From contig JACOZN010000013.1 in assembly GCA_016181305.1 (NCBI GenBank), positions 79,691-132,627 on the forward strand: 52,937 bases of DNA, read 5' to 3'. The stretch comes from Candidatus Woesearchaeota archaeon (lineage in GTDB: Archaea > Nanobdellota > Nanobdellia > Woesearchaeales > GW2011-AR4). How positions within the stretch are numbered: the stretch's first letter is position 1; each line of letters opens with the position of its first letter. The notes beneath the pieces are model-generated. The model made no database searches. It was not told the DNA's origin and saw only the letters and a program-made list of their open reading frames with translations. The translations under genes and the position numbers were made by a program. This document shows, in pieces, positions 39,158 to 47,414 of the stretch.

Positions 39158-40531
39158 ATGAAATTGGCAATATCCTTATCCATTTTAATTCTTTTTTTAC
39201 CTGCTGCTTTGGCAGAAACCGAAATCTTTTCAGGCAAGGTCATAACGAACAGCGACAAATCAATAGACGGAGGAATTTTCAGGTTTCAGTATGATGATGT
39301 AGCCGACAAGGTGTTTGTGCAGACTCCGACGACAAACCTAATTTCTGCGAACGGAGAATGCAAGTCAAACGATGTGTTCAGGGTGTGCATAAACAGCGCC
39401 AATTTCTCGCATAAGAATATCACAACCTATGTGTATTACTACGAGATTGACGCAACCATATACAAGCTTACCGGAAGCCTTTCAGCAAGCAGCAAGGCAA
39501 CCCTGAGCAGCCTGCTGCAGGGCGAACCTACGGATTTGGAAGTGACTGTCACAAACCCGACTGATTTTGAAATAACAGGCATACTCTTCAGCTACGACTT
39601 GGCGCCTTTCTACATACTTGAAGCCAAGGGCTGCGAGCTTAACGGCAAGCGCCTTATTTGGGAAGGCACCCTGAAGCCAAAGTATGACAAGACATGCACT
39701 GCAAAAATCAGTACAGACAAGGAGGGGAAGTACAATCTGGCTGGAAATTTAAGCTATTTCAACGGGTACGATACGGAGAGAATAATGACAAATGCCTCTG
39801 TGGTAACAGTTCTGCCGAAGCAGCTAAAAGTCAGTTATTTCATGGACAAGGATATACTAGTGGGAGAGCCGTTTTATACCAACCTTTCGCTGCAGAACCT
39901 GCATTCAAGCGAGGAGATTAACGCTAAATTTACAATCAAGCTTCCAAGCCATGTTTCTCTCATCAAGGACAAGCCTGCCTTAGAAAAGGACGGAAGAACA
40001 CTAAGGCACAGCAGCCTTCTGCTAAAGCCAGCAGGGTCAATGAACTATTCACTCTATCTGGAAAAGAATTCACAAGGAACAGAGCCGATTAACTATAAGT
40101 TTGAATATGCAATCAAGGGCATAAGCGATGTGATAGAAAACAGCACTTTTGTCGATGAAATAATCACTCAGCAGAAAACCGAGCCAGCCGAGAAAAAGCA
40201 GGAAAAATCAAACGATACAATTGCCTCTGCGGCGCAAGAGCCTGTTCAAAGCCAGCAGATGCCGGATAAAAATGCAACAGCAGATGCAGCAGCTGAAAAT
40301 AAGACTGCAGCAGAGCCTGTTGCCATTGAGGCTAAGCCGAAATCCGATAAAAAAATATTAATCACTGCCTCAGCTTCAACAGCTTTTTTGGTTATTCTCC
40401 TGGTGATCTTCAGGCTCCGGAAGGGAAAAAGGGAAAGCAAAGAGCTGGCTGAAAGAATAAGGCAGAAGCTTGAAACTGACAAAAAGGAAGCCCTGAACGA
40501 GATACAGGAAAAGGTTTTAAAGAAGGAATAA
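39158..40531 (+). CDS. Surface-anchored protein with C-terminal membrane helix
   Basis: The 457-residue protein has a signal peptide (LSILILFLPAALA), an ectodomain of about 320 residues with Ig-like strand segments (LEVTVTNPTDFEITGILFSY; FYTNLSLQNLHSSEEI), a low-complexity Ala/Glu/Gln/Pro/Lys linker (~330-390), one membrane helix (~398-415) and a basic cytoplasmic coiled coil of ~40 residues. NPTDFEI and similar segments recall CARDB/NEW3-type adhesive domains. Several N-x-S/T sequons suggest glycosylation. Function is unknown. Confidence 0.7.
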   Translation: MKLAISLSILILFLPAALAETEIFSGKVITNSDKSIDGGIFRFQYDDVADKVFVQTPTTNLISANGECKSNDVFRVCINSANFSHKNITTYVYYYEIDATIYKLTGSLSASSKATLSSLLQGEPTDLEVTVTNPTDFEITGILFSYDLAPFYILEAKGCELNGKRLIWEGTLKPKYDKTCTAKISTDKEGKYNLAGNLSYFNGYDTERIMTNASVVTVLPKQLKVSYFMDKDILVGEPFYTNLSLQNLHSSEEINAKFTIKLPSHVSLIKDKPALEKDGRTLRHSSLLLKPAGSMNYSLYLEKNSQGTEPINYKFEYAIKGISDVIENSTFVDEIITQQKTEPAEKKQEKSNDTIASAAQEPVQSQQMPDKNATADAAAENKTAAEPVAIEAKPKSDKKILITASASTAFLVILLVIFRLRKGKRESKELAERIRQKLETDKKEALNEIQEKVLKKE

Positions 40532-40577
40532 AATAAAAACCAAAAACTTTTTAAGCTTGATAGGGGATGTAACTACT

Positions 40578-40949
40578 ATGAAAATAAGCATTGACACAAA
40601 AGAAGATTCTCACGAGGAGATCAAAAAAGTAATAAAAATGCTTCAGAATCTTGTTGGGGATTCAGGCGAAATTTTCACCAATGAGCCTTCGGAAGCGCAG
40701 GCAAGCCCGATTGCAAATATTTTTGGCGATGCCACTAATTTAACGCAAGAACCTACAACTTCATCAGAAACAATCGAAAATACACAGGCAGAAGCAACAG
40801 AGCCATCAACAGATGACTTATTTGCAGAGCTTTTCAGCGAAGAAGAAATCAAGAAGATGGATGTCAAGAAAGAAAGCGAAGAAGAGGAAGAATCTGAAGA
40901 AGAGGTAAAATCAAAAAAGGATAAGAAGTATGGGATTGAGCTTTATTAA
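40578..40949 (+). CDS. Small acidic cytoplasmic protein, unknown
   Basis: The 123-residue protein has a short folded N-terminus (MKISIDTKEDSHEEIKKVIK; MLQNLVG). A disordered Ser/Thr/Glu/Ala-rich middle follows, then a strongly acidic C-terminal stretch of Glu/Lys (ESEEEEESEEEVKSKKDKK). I do not know a family function. TATA-like TTTTTAAGC lies about 25 bases before ATG 40578. The stop overlaps the phosphoesterase gene by 4 bases. Confidence 0.65.
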   Translation: MKISIDTKEDSHEEIKKVIKMLQNLVGDSGEIFTNEPSEAQASPIANIFGDATNLTQEPTTSSETIENTQAEATEPSTDDLFAELFSEEEIKKMDVKKESEEEEESEEEVKSKKDKKYGIELY

Positions 40950-41569
40950 ACCTCAATAATTTTCCCTTTCTTTCCGACATTTATGACTTTTGTCCTGCCA
41001 ACCATTTCCTCTATGCCTTCTGCCTCGTGGACATGGCTGCAAATCAGTATGTCCGGCTTGAAAGTTTCGATTGCTTTTCTGACGCCTTCGCTGCCGGGGA
41101 ATATATTTGAGAATTTCTCCATCAATGAGCCAGATGGATGGACATGCGTAACCAAAATCTTTTTCTTCATGCCCTTTATCCTTTCGTATCCCTTTTTTAT
41201 CAATTCAAAAATCTCATCTTCGCCGAGCTGGAACATGCCGATATTTGCCCCGCCGCATCCAAACAATCCCACATCCTTGTATTTTATGGAGTAGCCGTGC
41301 AAATTAGTTGCGCCGTAAAGCTCTGCAAGAAAATCAGCGGTTGCAACAGTCTCGTGGTTGCCCGGAATTAAAATCACCTTTTTGCCTTTCTTCACAAAAG
41401 GGCCTATGATGCCTTCTGTCGATGTTTCTGCATATGTCAAATCACCCGACAAAACCACTAAGTCAATGTTTTCCTTCTCCGCCTGCTCGGCAAGCTTCTT
41501 TGCCTGCGAAGTGTCCCCATGTATGTCGCCGGCTGCAAGGATTTTCAGCTTTTTGTGCTCCTTTTCCAT
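40946..41569 (-). CDS. Calcineurin-like metallophosphoesterase
   Basis: The 207-residue enzyme shows all metallophosphoesterase motifs in order: AAGDIHGD, LSGDLTYAE, IPGNHET, VTHVHPSG and CSHVHEAEG. It should bind two metal ions and hydrolyse a phosphomonoester or diester; the substrate is unknown. It is of the short archaeal YfcE-like kind. ATG 41569 is used in place of an upstream TTG. Confidence 0.9.
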   Translation of the reverse strand: MEKEHKKLKILAAGDIHGDTSQAKKLAEQAEKENIDLVVLSGDLTYAETSTEGIIGPFVKKGKKVILIPGNHETVATADFLAELYGATNLHGYSIKYKDVGLFGCGGANIGMFQLGEDEIFELIKKGYERIKGMKKKILVTHVHPSGSLMEKFSNIFPGSEGVRKAIETFKPDILICSHVHEAEGIEEMVGRTKVINVGKKGKIIEV

Positions 41570-41601
41570 GATATTATACAAAACAGAATTCTTTTAAAAA
41601 C

Positions 41602-42168
41602 TTATCTCTCTATAACCTTGACAGCGCCTGTCAAGTCAACAAGCTTGCTTGGCTTGCCTTCTTTTTTGCCCTCGTATATGGCAAAATCCACTCCGCTTTT
41701 TATTGCAGGGTCCAAATCCTCCAGGGAAGTCATATAATCCTCATTGCTCCTGTTTACGGATGTTGTGACTACAGGCACTTCTGCGTCTGCAATAAGCTTC
41801 CTTATCCAGTGGTTAGGAATCCTTATTCCCAACGTCCTTAATCCCGGGTTAACTTCCTTTGCAACGCATTCTTTCTTCAATCTAAGGATCAGGGTGTAAG
41901 GGCCCGGCAGCCTGCTCAGCCACTCTCCAGACTCTTTTGTTATGATGCAATTTTCATTAATCCAGTCGATTGATGGAGCAATTACGGAAAAAGGGCTTGC
42001 AGCCCTTCCCTTAAGCTGCCTTACTTTTTTGACTGCATCTGAATTTTGGGCATTGCATCCAATGCCGTAGATTGTATCAGTCGGGTGTATGAAAACAGAG
42101 CCGTTTATAATGGAGTCAATGATTGACTGCCTTTCGAGATTAGTTTCTTCAAAATTCAGGATTCGCAT
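41602..42168 (-). CDS. L-threonylcarbamoyladenylate synthase (Sua5/YrdC)
   Basis: The 188-residue YrdC-domain enzyme makes threonylcarbamoyl-AMP from Thr, bicarbonate and ATP for t6A modification of tRNA. Motifs are HPTDTIYGIGCNA, KKVRQLKGRAASPFSVIAPS, GPYTLILRLK, TLGIRIPNHW and VVTTSVNRSNED. The Sua5 C-terminal domain is absent, so it is the single-domain form. TATA-like TTTTTATAG lies about 25 bases before the ATG. Confidence 0.92.
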   Translation of the reverse strand: MRILNFEETNLERQSIIDSIINGSVFIHPTDTIYGIGCNAQNSDAVKKVRQLKGRAASPFSVIAPSIDWINENCIITKESGEWLSRLPGPYTLILRLKKECVAKEVNPGLRTLGIRIPNHWIRKLIADAEVPVVTTSVNRSNEDYMTSLEDLDPAIKSGVDFAIYEGKKEGKPSKLVDLTGAVKVIER

Positions 42169-42216
42169 AATGCGGGGAAACAGAAAACACTATAAAAAGG
42201 TTATGCTTAAAAAATT

Positions 42217-42345
42217 TTATCCCAGATATCCAATCATAAATCCTTCTTCCATGCCGTTTATCTCATCATCCTCAATGTATTCTTCCAAGTATTCTGCATT
42301 GTAGAAGTCTTCTTCCGATTCTCCATTTTCTTTCATCTGAATCAT
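42217..42345 (-). CDS. Very small acidic protein (42 aa)
   Basis: The ATG overlaps the stop of the preceding 41-residue gene (ATGA). The 42-residue product is strongly acidic (EDFYNAEYLEEYIEDDEIN) and ends in a hydrophobic GFMIGYLG. Coupling to the upstream gene with a good ribosome site is the main evidence. Function is unknown; the acid/base pairing of the two products recalls small antitoxin-like pairs. Confidence 0.55.
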   Translation of the reverse strand: MIQMKENGESEEDFYNAEYLEEYIEDDEINGMEEGFMIGYLG

Positions 42346-42467
42346 CTCCTTGTTCCGCTGAATTGCTCATCAAAGCTTCTCAATTGCCTGTTTGTCTTTG
42401 CTGTCAGCTCCTTGATTTGCTGCAAAAACAAATCTTCAATGAATTCGTTGCTTAAGTTCATTTTCAT
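42342..42467 (-). CDS. Very small helical protein (41 aa)
   Basis: From ATG 42467, with GGAGGCG 4-5 bases before, a 41-residue helical and slightly basic protein is encoded (FIEDLFLQQIKELTAKTNRQ). A TATA-like TTATATAAAA (about 42506-42515, reverse strand) is separated from the ATG by a GC-rich CGCGGCGCG patch. It leads a two-gene unit with the acidic 42-residue gene. Confidence 0.55.
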   Translation of the reverse strand: MKMNLSNEFIEDLFLQQIKELTAKTNRQLRSFDEQFSGTRR

Positions 42468-42583
42468 CGCCTCCGTTTTTTTAAATACGCGCCGCGGAAA
42501 GTTTTTATATAAGCTGATAATAGTCTTTCTTGAGGTTCTCAGCTCCTGTTCTGCCGTGATTGTGCGGCTTTTTCTTTTTTATT

Positions 42584-42739
42584 TTATTTCCAGCCATCAA
42601 TTCCCATCTTTTGCATGAAATCCTTAGCAGCAATGGATTCTGGGGCTGTTCCATCAGTTTTTGATACTGGGTTGTAGCATCCATAGCACACTTCAAACCA
42701 TGGCTTTATTGCCGCTCCGCATATCACACATCTTATCAT
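42584..42739 (-). CDS. Small zinc-ribbon protein (51 aa)
   Basis: The 51-residue product begins MIRCVICGAAIKPWFEVCYGC, with only its CVIC and CYGC knuckles being diagnostic for a zinc ribbon. A helical tail follows (APESIAAKDFMQKMG). GTGAG stands before the ATG. A longer frame on the same strand in another register is its shadow. Function is unknown; such ribbons often bind RNA or partner proteins. Confidence 0.65.
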   Translation of the reverse strand: MIRCVICGAAIKPWFEVCYGCYNPVSKTDGTAPESIAAKDFMQKMGIDGWK

Positions 42740-42933
42740 TTTCTCACTTTTGAATTTTAAAAGCAGGAAAAGGGGTGGAATAAAGAGGAATTGAAACCTC
42801 CTTTTTTCCTGCCAGAGTTTTAGTTGTTGTCAGGGTTTAAATATTTCAGCCAAGAATGTCCAGTGTCCAGTGGTTATTTACAATATTGAAAAGAAATGAA
42901 AACATATATAAAACCCAAAAATATCCGTCTTTT

Positions 42934-43203
42934 ATGAAATGCACACATCTCATAGTCTCGGGCAGGGTGCAAGGAGTCTATTTCAGGGCAAATGTGAGGG
43001 ACAAAGCTCTTCAACTCGGCTTGAAAGGCTATGCAAAAAATCTTCCTGACGGAAATGTTGAGGTTGTTGCTGAAGGCAATGGGGAAAAGATAAAAGAATT
43101 AGTTGATTTCATAAAAAAAGGGCCTGGCGTTGCGAGCGTTACTGGAATTCAAATGAAGCACAAAGAGCCAGAAAACTTTAAAAACTTTGAAGTAAGACAC
43201 TAG
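42934..43203 (+). CDS. acyP: Acylphosphatase
   Basis: The 89-residue enzyme hydrolyses acyl phosphates. The VSGRVQGVYFRANVRD segment contains the phosphate-binding loop and catalytic Arg, and GYAKNLPDGNVEVVAEG contains the catalytic Asn. ATG 42934 is chosen over an earlier in-frame codon because a TATA box (ATATATAAA, 42903-42911) lies 23 bases before it. The lipoprotein gene follows after 5 bases. Confidence 0.93.
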   Translation: MKCTHLIVSGRVQGVYFRANVRDKALQLGLKGYAKNLPDGNVEVVAEGNGEKIKELVDFIKKGPGVASVTGIQMKHKEPENFKNFEVRH

Positions 43204-43208
43204 GAAAA

Positions 43209-44018
43209 ATGGGGTGGAAAAATTTAATCTTGGTGACGGCATTGTCGCTTTTAATAGCTGCATGCGCGCAGCAGGCTCAAACAGGGCAGCAGCAGCCAAC
43301 AGAAAAAAATGTTGATGCGCTGAAGAATGGAGACACTTCTGGAATCATAACAGAAGATGTAGCTTATTTTGGAAATTTAAAAGGATTTCTCGCAAAGCCG
43401 AAAAATGAAGGAATTTACCCAGCAGTTGTCATGATACACGAATGGTGGGGCTTGAATGACAACATCAAGGAAATGGCAAGAAGCCTGGCAGCAGAAGGAT
43501 ATGTTGTTCTGGCAGTTGACCTGTACAATGGAAAAGTTGGAAAGAATTCCACAGAAGCTGGGCAGTTGGCTGGCGCAGTCAGGAGCAATCCTGCTGCAGC
43601 AATACAGAACATGAAGGCTGCTGTGCAGTATCTGAAAAATCTGGATAATGTAAATGATGATAAAATTGCTTCAATGGGATGGTGTTTTGGTGGAGCAATG
43701 TCATTGCAGTTGGCTCTGAACGAGAAGCTTGCAGCGACTGTCATTTATTACGGCAATCTGGAGACAAATTCAACAAAGCTTTCTGCCATAAAATGGCCAA
43801 TTCTGGGGATTTTCGGAAGCAAGGACACTTCAATACCTTTTGAGACTGTTAAGAAATTTGAGGCTGCCTTGAACGAAGTCGGCATTGAAAACGAAATCCA
43901 CATTTATGAAGGCGTAGGGCATGCTTTTGCAAACCCTTCAGGAATGAACTATGCTCCTGAGCAGACAAAGGACGCTTGGGAGAAGACTTTGAAGTTTCTT
44001 GATAGTAATTTAAAATAA
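43209..44018 (+). CDS. Dienelactone hydrolase-family lipoprotein
   Basis: The 269-residue protein has a signal peptide with lipobox (LLIAAC) and then an alpha/beta hydrolase of the dienelactone hydrolase type. MIHEWWGLNDNIKEMARSLA forms the oxyanion region. The nucleophile Cys lies in MGWCFGGAMS, the acid in FGSKDTSIP, and the base in GVGHAFANPSG. Length and order are complete. An extracellular, membrane-tethered DLH is unusual; the substrate is unknown. It is in an operon with acylphosphatase. Confidence 0.9.
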   Translation: MGWKNLILVTALSLLIAACAQQAQTGQQQPTEKNVDALKNGDTSGIITEDVAYFGNLKGFLAKPKNEGIYPAVVMIHEWWGLNDNIKEMARSLAAEGYVVLAVDLYNGKVGKNSTEAGQLAGAVRSNPAAAIQNMKAAVQYLKNLDNVNDDKIASMGWCFGGAMSLQLALNEKLAATVIYYGNLETNSTKLSAIKWPILGIFGSKDTSIPFETVKKFEAALNEVGIENEIHIYEGVGHAFANPSGMNYAPEQTKDAWEKTLKFLDSNLK

Positions 44019-44057
44019 TAGCAATATTTAAATAAGACACTTTTATTCTTTTTAATT

Positions 44058-44315
44058 ATGCATGTGAAAGATATAGTAACTGCAGTAAAAGAATATAGAG
44101 AAGGTATCAATATTGCTAAGATTGTAGAGCGTGTGTTAGATTATCGTTATGGATTCTCTACGATAAAACCATCCAAAGATGATGAAATTATTTATTATTC
44201 TAAGCATGAAATTCTAAATACCAAACCTAAAAAAATAGGATATATGGATTATGCTTTGATAAGCCCTGCATTTATCCATGATGGATTAAAAACAATAGAA
44301 GGTTTAGTATCCTAA
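44058..44315 (+). CDS. Small hypothetical protein (85 aa)
   Basis: I do not recognise the family. The product has an N-terminal helix pair (KDIVTAVKEYREGINIAKIV) and a Tyr/Ile/Lys-rich rest (DDEIIYYSKHEIL; KKIGYMDYALISPAF). It is AT-richer than its neighbours and converges on orc1/cdc6 with a 4-base overlap. TATA-like ATTTAAATAAG lies about 27 bases before the ATG. Confidence 0.55.
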   Translation: MHVKDIVTAVKEYREGINIAKIVERVLDYRYGFSTIKPSKDDEIIYYSKHEILNTKPKKIGYMDYALISPAFIHDGLKTIEGLVS

Positions 44316-45358
44316 AACTCCGTCAACTTTCTCTCTGCATTAGCCTTTACAATGGTTGTGTTGCCCTCGCCCCCCCCAGCAGTTTTTTCAACAATAATAA
44401 ACTTATTTTTTTGTAATTTATCAATCTTCCTCTGGAATGACTTGTAAACTAAGTTGCCTCCATTAGCTTGGTACAATTTGAAAAGCTCGCCTATCATTTT
44501 GCCTGAGTTGTTTTTTACCAAGTCCAGGATCATCTGCTCGTCAGACGCCAGCTCTTCTGGGTTTTTAATGCTGAAATCCTTTATCTTTTCCAATGCAAGC
44601 TGCGCATGCTCTAATGTTATTTTTCTTGATGACTTGTCCTCTGCAATCAAGCCCGCCTGCTTCATCAGGTACAAGCCTGTCCTTATGTCCTGCATCTCGG
44701 CTGTTTTTTTGGCTATCAGCTCAAATGCATCGCTATCCCACACATTGTCATGGAAAGCATATTCCATCCTTTGCTTCAGAATGCCTTTTGTTTCATCGTA
44801 GTTGTAAGGCCTGAACTCCAGAATCTCGGGCATCAGCCTTGACTTGATTCTTTCATCAAGCCCTGCAATCCAGTCCTTGTAGTTTGTTATTATGACTATT
44901 GCCTTTCTTGCTATCTCCTCCAGCACCATGTAAAGAAAATCCAGGTCTTCCAGCTTGTCAGCCTCGTCAAATACAAAAACAACGGATTTCTTGTTTAAAT
45001 TCTGCCTTATCCACCTGAAAAGCTCCTCTGTTTTCTTGTTCTGGACAAACTTGAAGTCCATGAGGCTGCATATCTCAAGAATTATCTTGTAGGTAGTGTT
45101 GCTCTTCCAGCAGTTTATGTAGATTGGAACTATCTCATCTGTCTCGTCCTCAATTTCCGCCAAGAGATGCCTGCATGCAATTGTCTTTCCTACTCCAGGC
45201 TGCCCGTGCACAAATATGTGCCTGCCTGTTTTCTCCTGAAACAAAGGCTTTATGCATGCTGCAATCAATCCCTGCTCTTTTTCCCTGTAGCGAATGGGCT
45301 TTGGAATAAAGGAAAAGTCCAGTGGAACATCGCTTTGATTCCTGATGGCGGCAAACAC
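44312..45358 (-). CDS. Orc1/Cdc6-type replication initiator
   Basis: The 348-residue AAA+ ATPase has Walker A GQPGVGKT, Walker B VFVFDEADKL, sensor 1 in IITNYKDW, and sensor 2 with IRTGLYLMKQAG. A C-terminal winged-helix domain of ~85 residues follows (LASDEQMILDLVKNN to the end). The N-terminus (PLDFSFIPKPIRYREKEQ) is the usual Orc1/Cdc6 start. It binds origin DNA and loads MCM. It is somewhat shorter than typical (~390). A GTG start at 45358 is implied. It lies directly beside the hairpin cluster at 45359-45570, a likely origin. Confidence 0.87.
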   Translation of the reverse strand: MFAAIRNQSDVPLDFSFIPKPIRYREKEQGLIAACIKPLFQEKTGRHIFVHGQPGVGKTIACRHLLAEIEDETDEIVPIYINCWKSNTTYKIILEICSLMDFKFVQNKKTEELFRWIRQNLNKKSVVFVFDEADKLEDLDFLYMVLEEIARKAIVIITNYKDWIAGLDERIKSRLMPEILEFRPYNYDETKGILKQRMEYAFHDNVWDSDAFELIAKKTAEMQDIRTGLYLMKQAGLIAEDKSSRKITLEHAQLALEKIKDFSIKNPEELASDEQMILDLVKNNSGKMIGELFKLYQANGGNLVYKSFQRKIDKLQKNKFIIVEKTAGGGEGNTTIVKANAERKLTEF

Positions 45359-45570
45359 GCATTTTCTTGGCGAAAATGCTACTCACAAAGGATTTTTCGG
45401 AACTTCGTAACCGAAAAATCCTCTGCATTCGATTTGCCAGCCATTGTTGTCGGGCGAAAACTGAGTGGAAAGGAAAAATCCGCTACGAAGTTCGGATTTT
45501 TCCTTTCCGAATAGGTTTTCAGTGGAATGGCGAGCGAGTCTTCGCGAAGCCTCGCAAGTCACTGAAAACC
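45359..45570. repeat. Cluster of four hairpins and CAGTGGAA-like elements beside orc1/cdc6 (possible oriC)
   Basis: Four perfect dyads follow each other: GCATTTTC/GAAAATGC (45359-45379); AGGATTTTTCGG/CCGAAAAATCCT (45389-45422, 10-base loop); a 16-bp stem at 45467-45482/45493-45508 with a 10-base loop; and GGTTTTCAGTG/CACTGAAAACC (45514-45524/45560-45570). The loops of the second and third dyads contain AACTTCGTA and its exact complement TACGAAGTT. ORB-like cores occur at 45318 (TCCAGTGGAA), 45461 (CTGAGTGGAA), 45519 (TCAGTGGAA) and inverted at 45557-45566. No supported gene lies here. Confidence 0.6.
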
Positions 45571-45605
45571 GTGTTTGAGCCCTTTAAAATTATCAAAATA
45601 GAAAT

Positions 45606-45899
45606 CTAAACCCTTGCGCCGCATTTCGGGCAGAACTTGTGGTGCAAATCTAATCTTGCCCCACATTGATGGCAGTATTTGATGTTTGATTGCTGATGAT
45701 GCAATGCTTTGTGATGTACATTTTCTTTTTTTGATGTTTTGCCTTTTATGATACTGAATATCAGTTTAAGAATTCCAATAAAAACAAAAACAAATCCAGC
45801 ATAGAAGAAAAAGACCAGTTTTTCATAGTCCAGCTCATAAGAAGCAATTGAAACAAACAATCCGACTATTACATAGACAATCCAGTGTATTTTTGCCAT
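45606..45899 (-). CDS. Small membrane protein with C-terminal zinc ribbon
   Basis: The 97-residue protein has two membrane helices (residues ~5-20 and ~27-50), a Lys/His-rich linker, and a zinc ribbon (KYCHQCGARLDLHHKFCPKCG). Membrane plus ribbon proteins of this kind are common in archaea with unknown role. ATG 45899, one base after the serS stop, is chosen over a Met inside serS. It is the second gene of the serS operon. Confidence 0.75.
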   Translation of the reverse strand: MAKIHWIVYVIVGLFVSIASYELDYEKLVFFFYAGFVFVFIGILKLIFSIIKGKTSKKENVHHKALHHQQSNIKYCHQCGARLDLHHKFCPKCGARV

Positions 45900-45900
45900 T

Positions 45901-47178
45901 TTAGTCTGATTTTCCAATCACTTTCTTCCCCATATACTTCTGCAAAACCTGAGGAATTTTGATTGTGCCGTCTTTCTGCTGGCAGTTCTCAACAATCGCC
46001 CTTATTGCCCTTCCTGTTGCGATGGCTGTGCTGTTTAATGTATGCACAAATTCTTTTTCCTCGCCTTTCCTGTACTTTATATTGAGCCTTGTTGCCTGGT
46101 ATGAAGTGCAGTTTGAGCAGCTTATCACTTCCCTGTACAAATTCTCTCGTGGAAACCATGCCTCTATGTCGTATTTTTTTGCTGCAACTATTCCAATGTC
46201 GCCAGTGCATATGTTTACAACCCGATAAGGAATTTTTAATTGCTGGAACAATTCCTCGCCGTTCTGCAATAATTCCTCATGGAATTTCCATGAATCCTCT
46301 GGCTTGCAGAAGATGAACTGCTCAACCTTGTTGAAGTGATGCACCCTGAACAAGCCTTTTGTGTCAATGCTGTGGCTTCCAAGCTCCTTCCTGAAGCAGG
46401 GGGAATACCCGGCAAATTTAATCGGCAATTTTTTTTCATCAAGAGTTTCATTCATCATCATTGCAGCAATTGGATGCTCTGAAGTTGCAATGAGCAGCAA
46501 ATCCTCGCCATCCACCTTGTACATCATCGTTTCAAAATCCTTCAAGTCTGTAACTCCTTCGTACGGCTTGCGCCTGAGCATCAATGGGGGCTCTACAAGA
46601 GTGTAGCCCTTCTTGGCTAGAGAATCAACGGCAAAATTCACAAGAGCCATTTCAAGCCTTGCAATGTCACCAATAAGATAGTAAAATCCATGCCCTGAAA
46701 CCTCAGCAGCCTTTTCAAAATCAGCCAAGCCAAGCTCCTGCAAAAGCTCGCCATGCGGTTTTAACTCAAAATTAAACTTCGGCTTTTCGCCCCATGCTTT
46801 TACAACAGCATTGTCGTTTGCATCTTTTCCTATAGGCACAGACTCGTGCAGAATGTTTGGAATCCTCATTAAATAGTATTCAATCTTGTTTTTCAATTCT
46901 TCAGTCCTTTCATCGCTTTGCTTTATCTTTTCAGGCAGCTCCTTAGCTTCCTTTATTTTTTCTTTTATATCCTCGCCTTGTTTTTTCAGCTTGTTTATCT
47001 CGTCTGTTATCTCGTTTCTTCTCTGCCTTAATCTTTGGTTTTCCTGCAGCGACTTCCTGTAGCCAACGTCGCATTTCAGCAAGTCACCAAGCCATTCAAG
47101 CTTTTCCTTCTCATTCCTTTTCTGCAAGTCTTTCCTTACAATGTCAGGATGCTCCCTGATGAATTTTATGTCAAGCAT
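45901..47178 (-). CDS. serS: Seryl-tRNA synthetase
   Basis: The 425-residue class IIa synthetase charges tRNA-Ser. It has the N-terminal long antiparallel coiled coil (residues ~25-100, RNEITDEINKLKKQGEDIKE), the catalytic core with motif 2 (AGYSPCFRKELGSHS... FRVHHFNKVEQF) and motif 3 (TLNSTAIATGRAIRAIVE). It is of the common bacterial/eukaryal-like type, not the rare methanogen type. ATG 47178 is chosen because MLDIKFIREHPDIV is the family start and a TATA box (CTTTTTATAC) lies about 28 bases before it. Confidence 0.94.
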   Translation of the reverse strand: MLDIKFIREHPDIVRKDLQKRNEKEKLEWLGDLLKCDVGYRKSLQENQRLRQRRNEITDEINKLKKQGEDIKEKIKEAKELPEKIKQSDERTEELKNKIEYYLMRIPNILHESVPIGKDANDNAVVKAWGEKPKFNFELKPHGELLQELGLADFEKAAEVSGHGFYYLIGDIARLEMALVNFAVDSLAKKGYTLVEPPLMLRRKPYEGVTDLKDFETMMYKVDGEDLLLIATSEHPIAAMMMNETLDEKKLPIKFAGYSPCFRKELGSHSIDTKGLFRVHHFNKVEQFIFCKPEDSWKFHEELLQNGEELFQQLKIPYRVVNICTGDIGIVAAKKYDIEAWFPRENLYREVISCSNCTSYQATRLNIKYRKGEEKEFVHTLNSTAIATGRAIRAIVENCQQKDGTIKIPQVLQKYMGKKVIGKSD

Positions 47179-47414
47179 AACAAAAGAGTTCGCTGGAATG
47201 TATAAAAAGGTTGCGGAATGGAAAGGTATATATATTAGTATACAGAGATTATAAAGAGGCGATTTAAAGAGGGGCAAGAGTTTGAGAAGAGTAGGTGCGT
47301 CAGTGCAAATTAAGCGGAACGACCATCTAAAAAGAGGAAATTCTGTCGTTTTAAATAAACCAATAAAAATTAGTGATTCTAGGAGCTAAAGGTGAGACTA
47401 GTATTTGAAGCAAA

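Noticed and set aside
47226-47400. Possible structured RNA leader before the GalT-like gene
   Set aside because: There is a TATA-like TATATATATTAG far upstream and a GGTGAG site, but no convincing stem or known riboswitch pattern could be built by eye.
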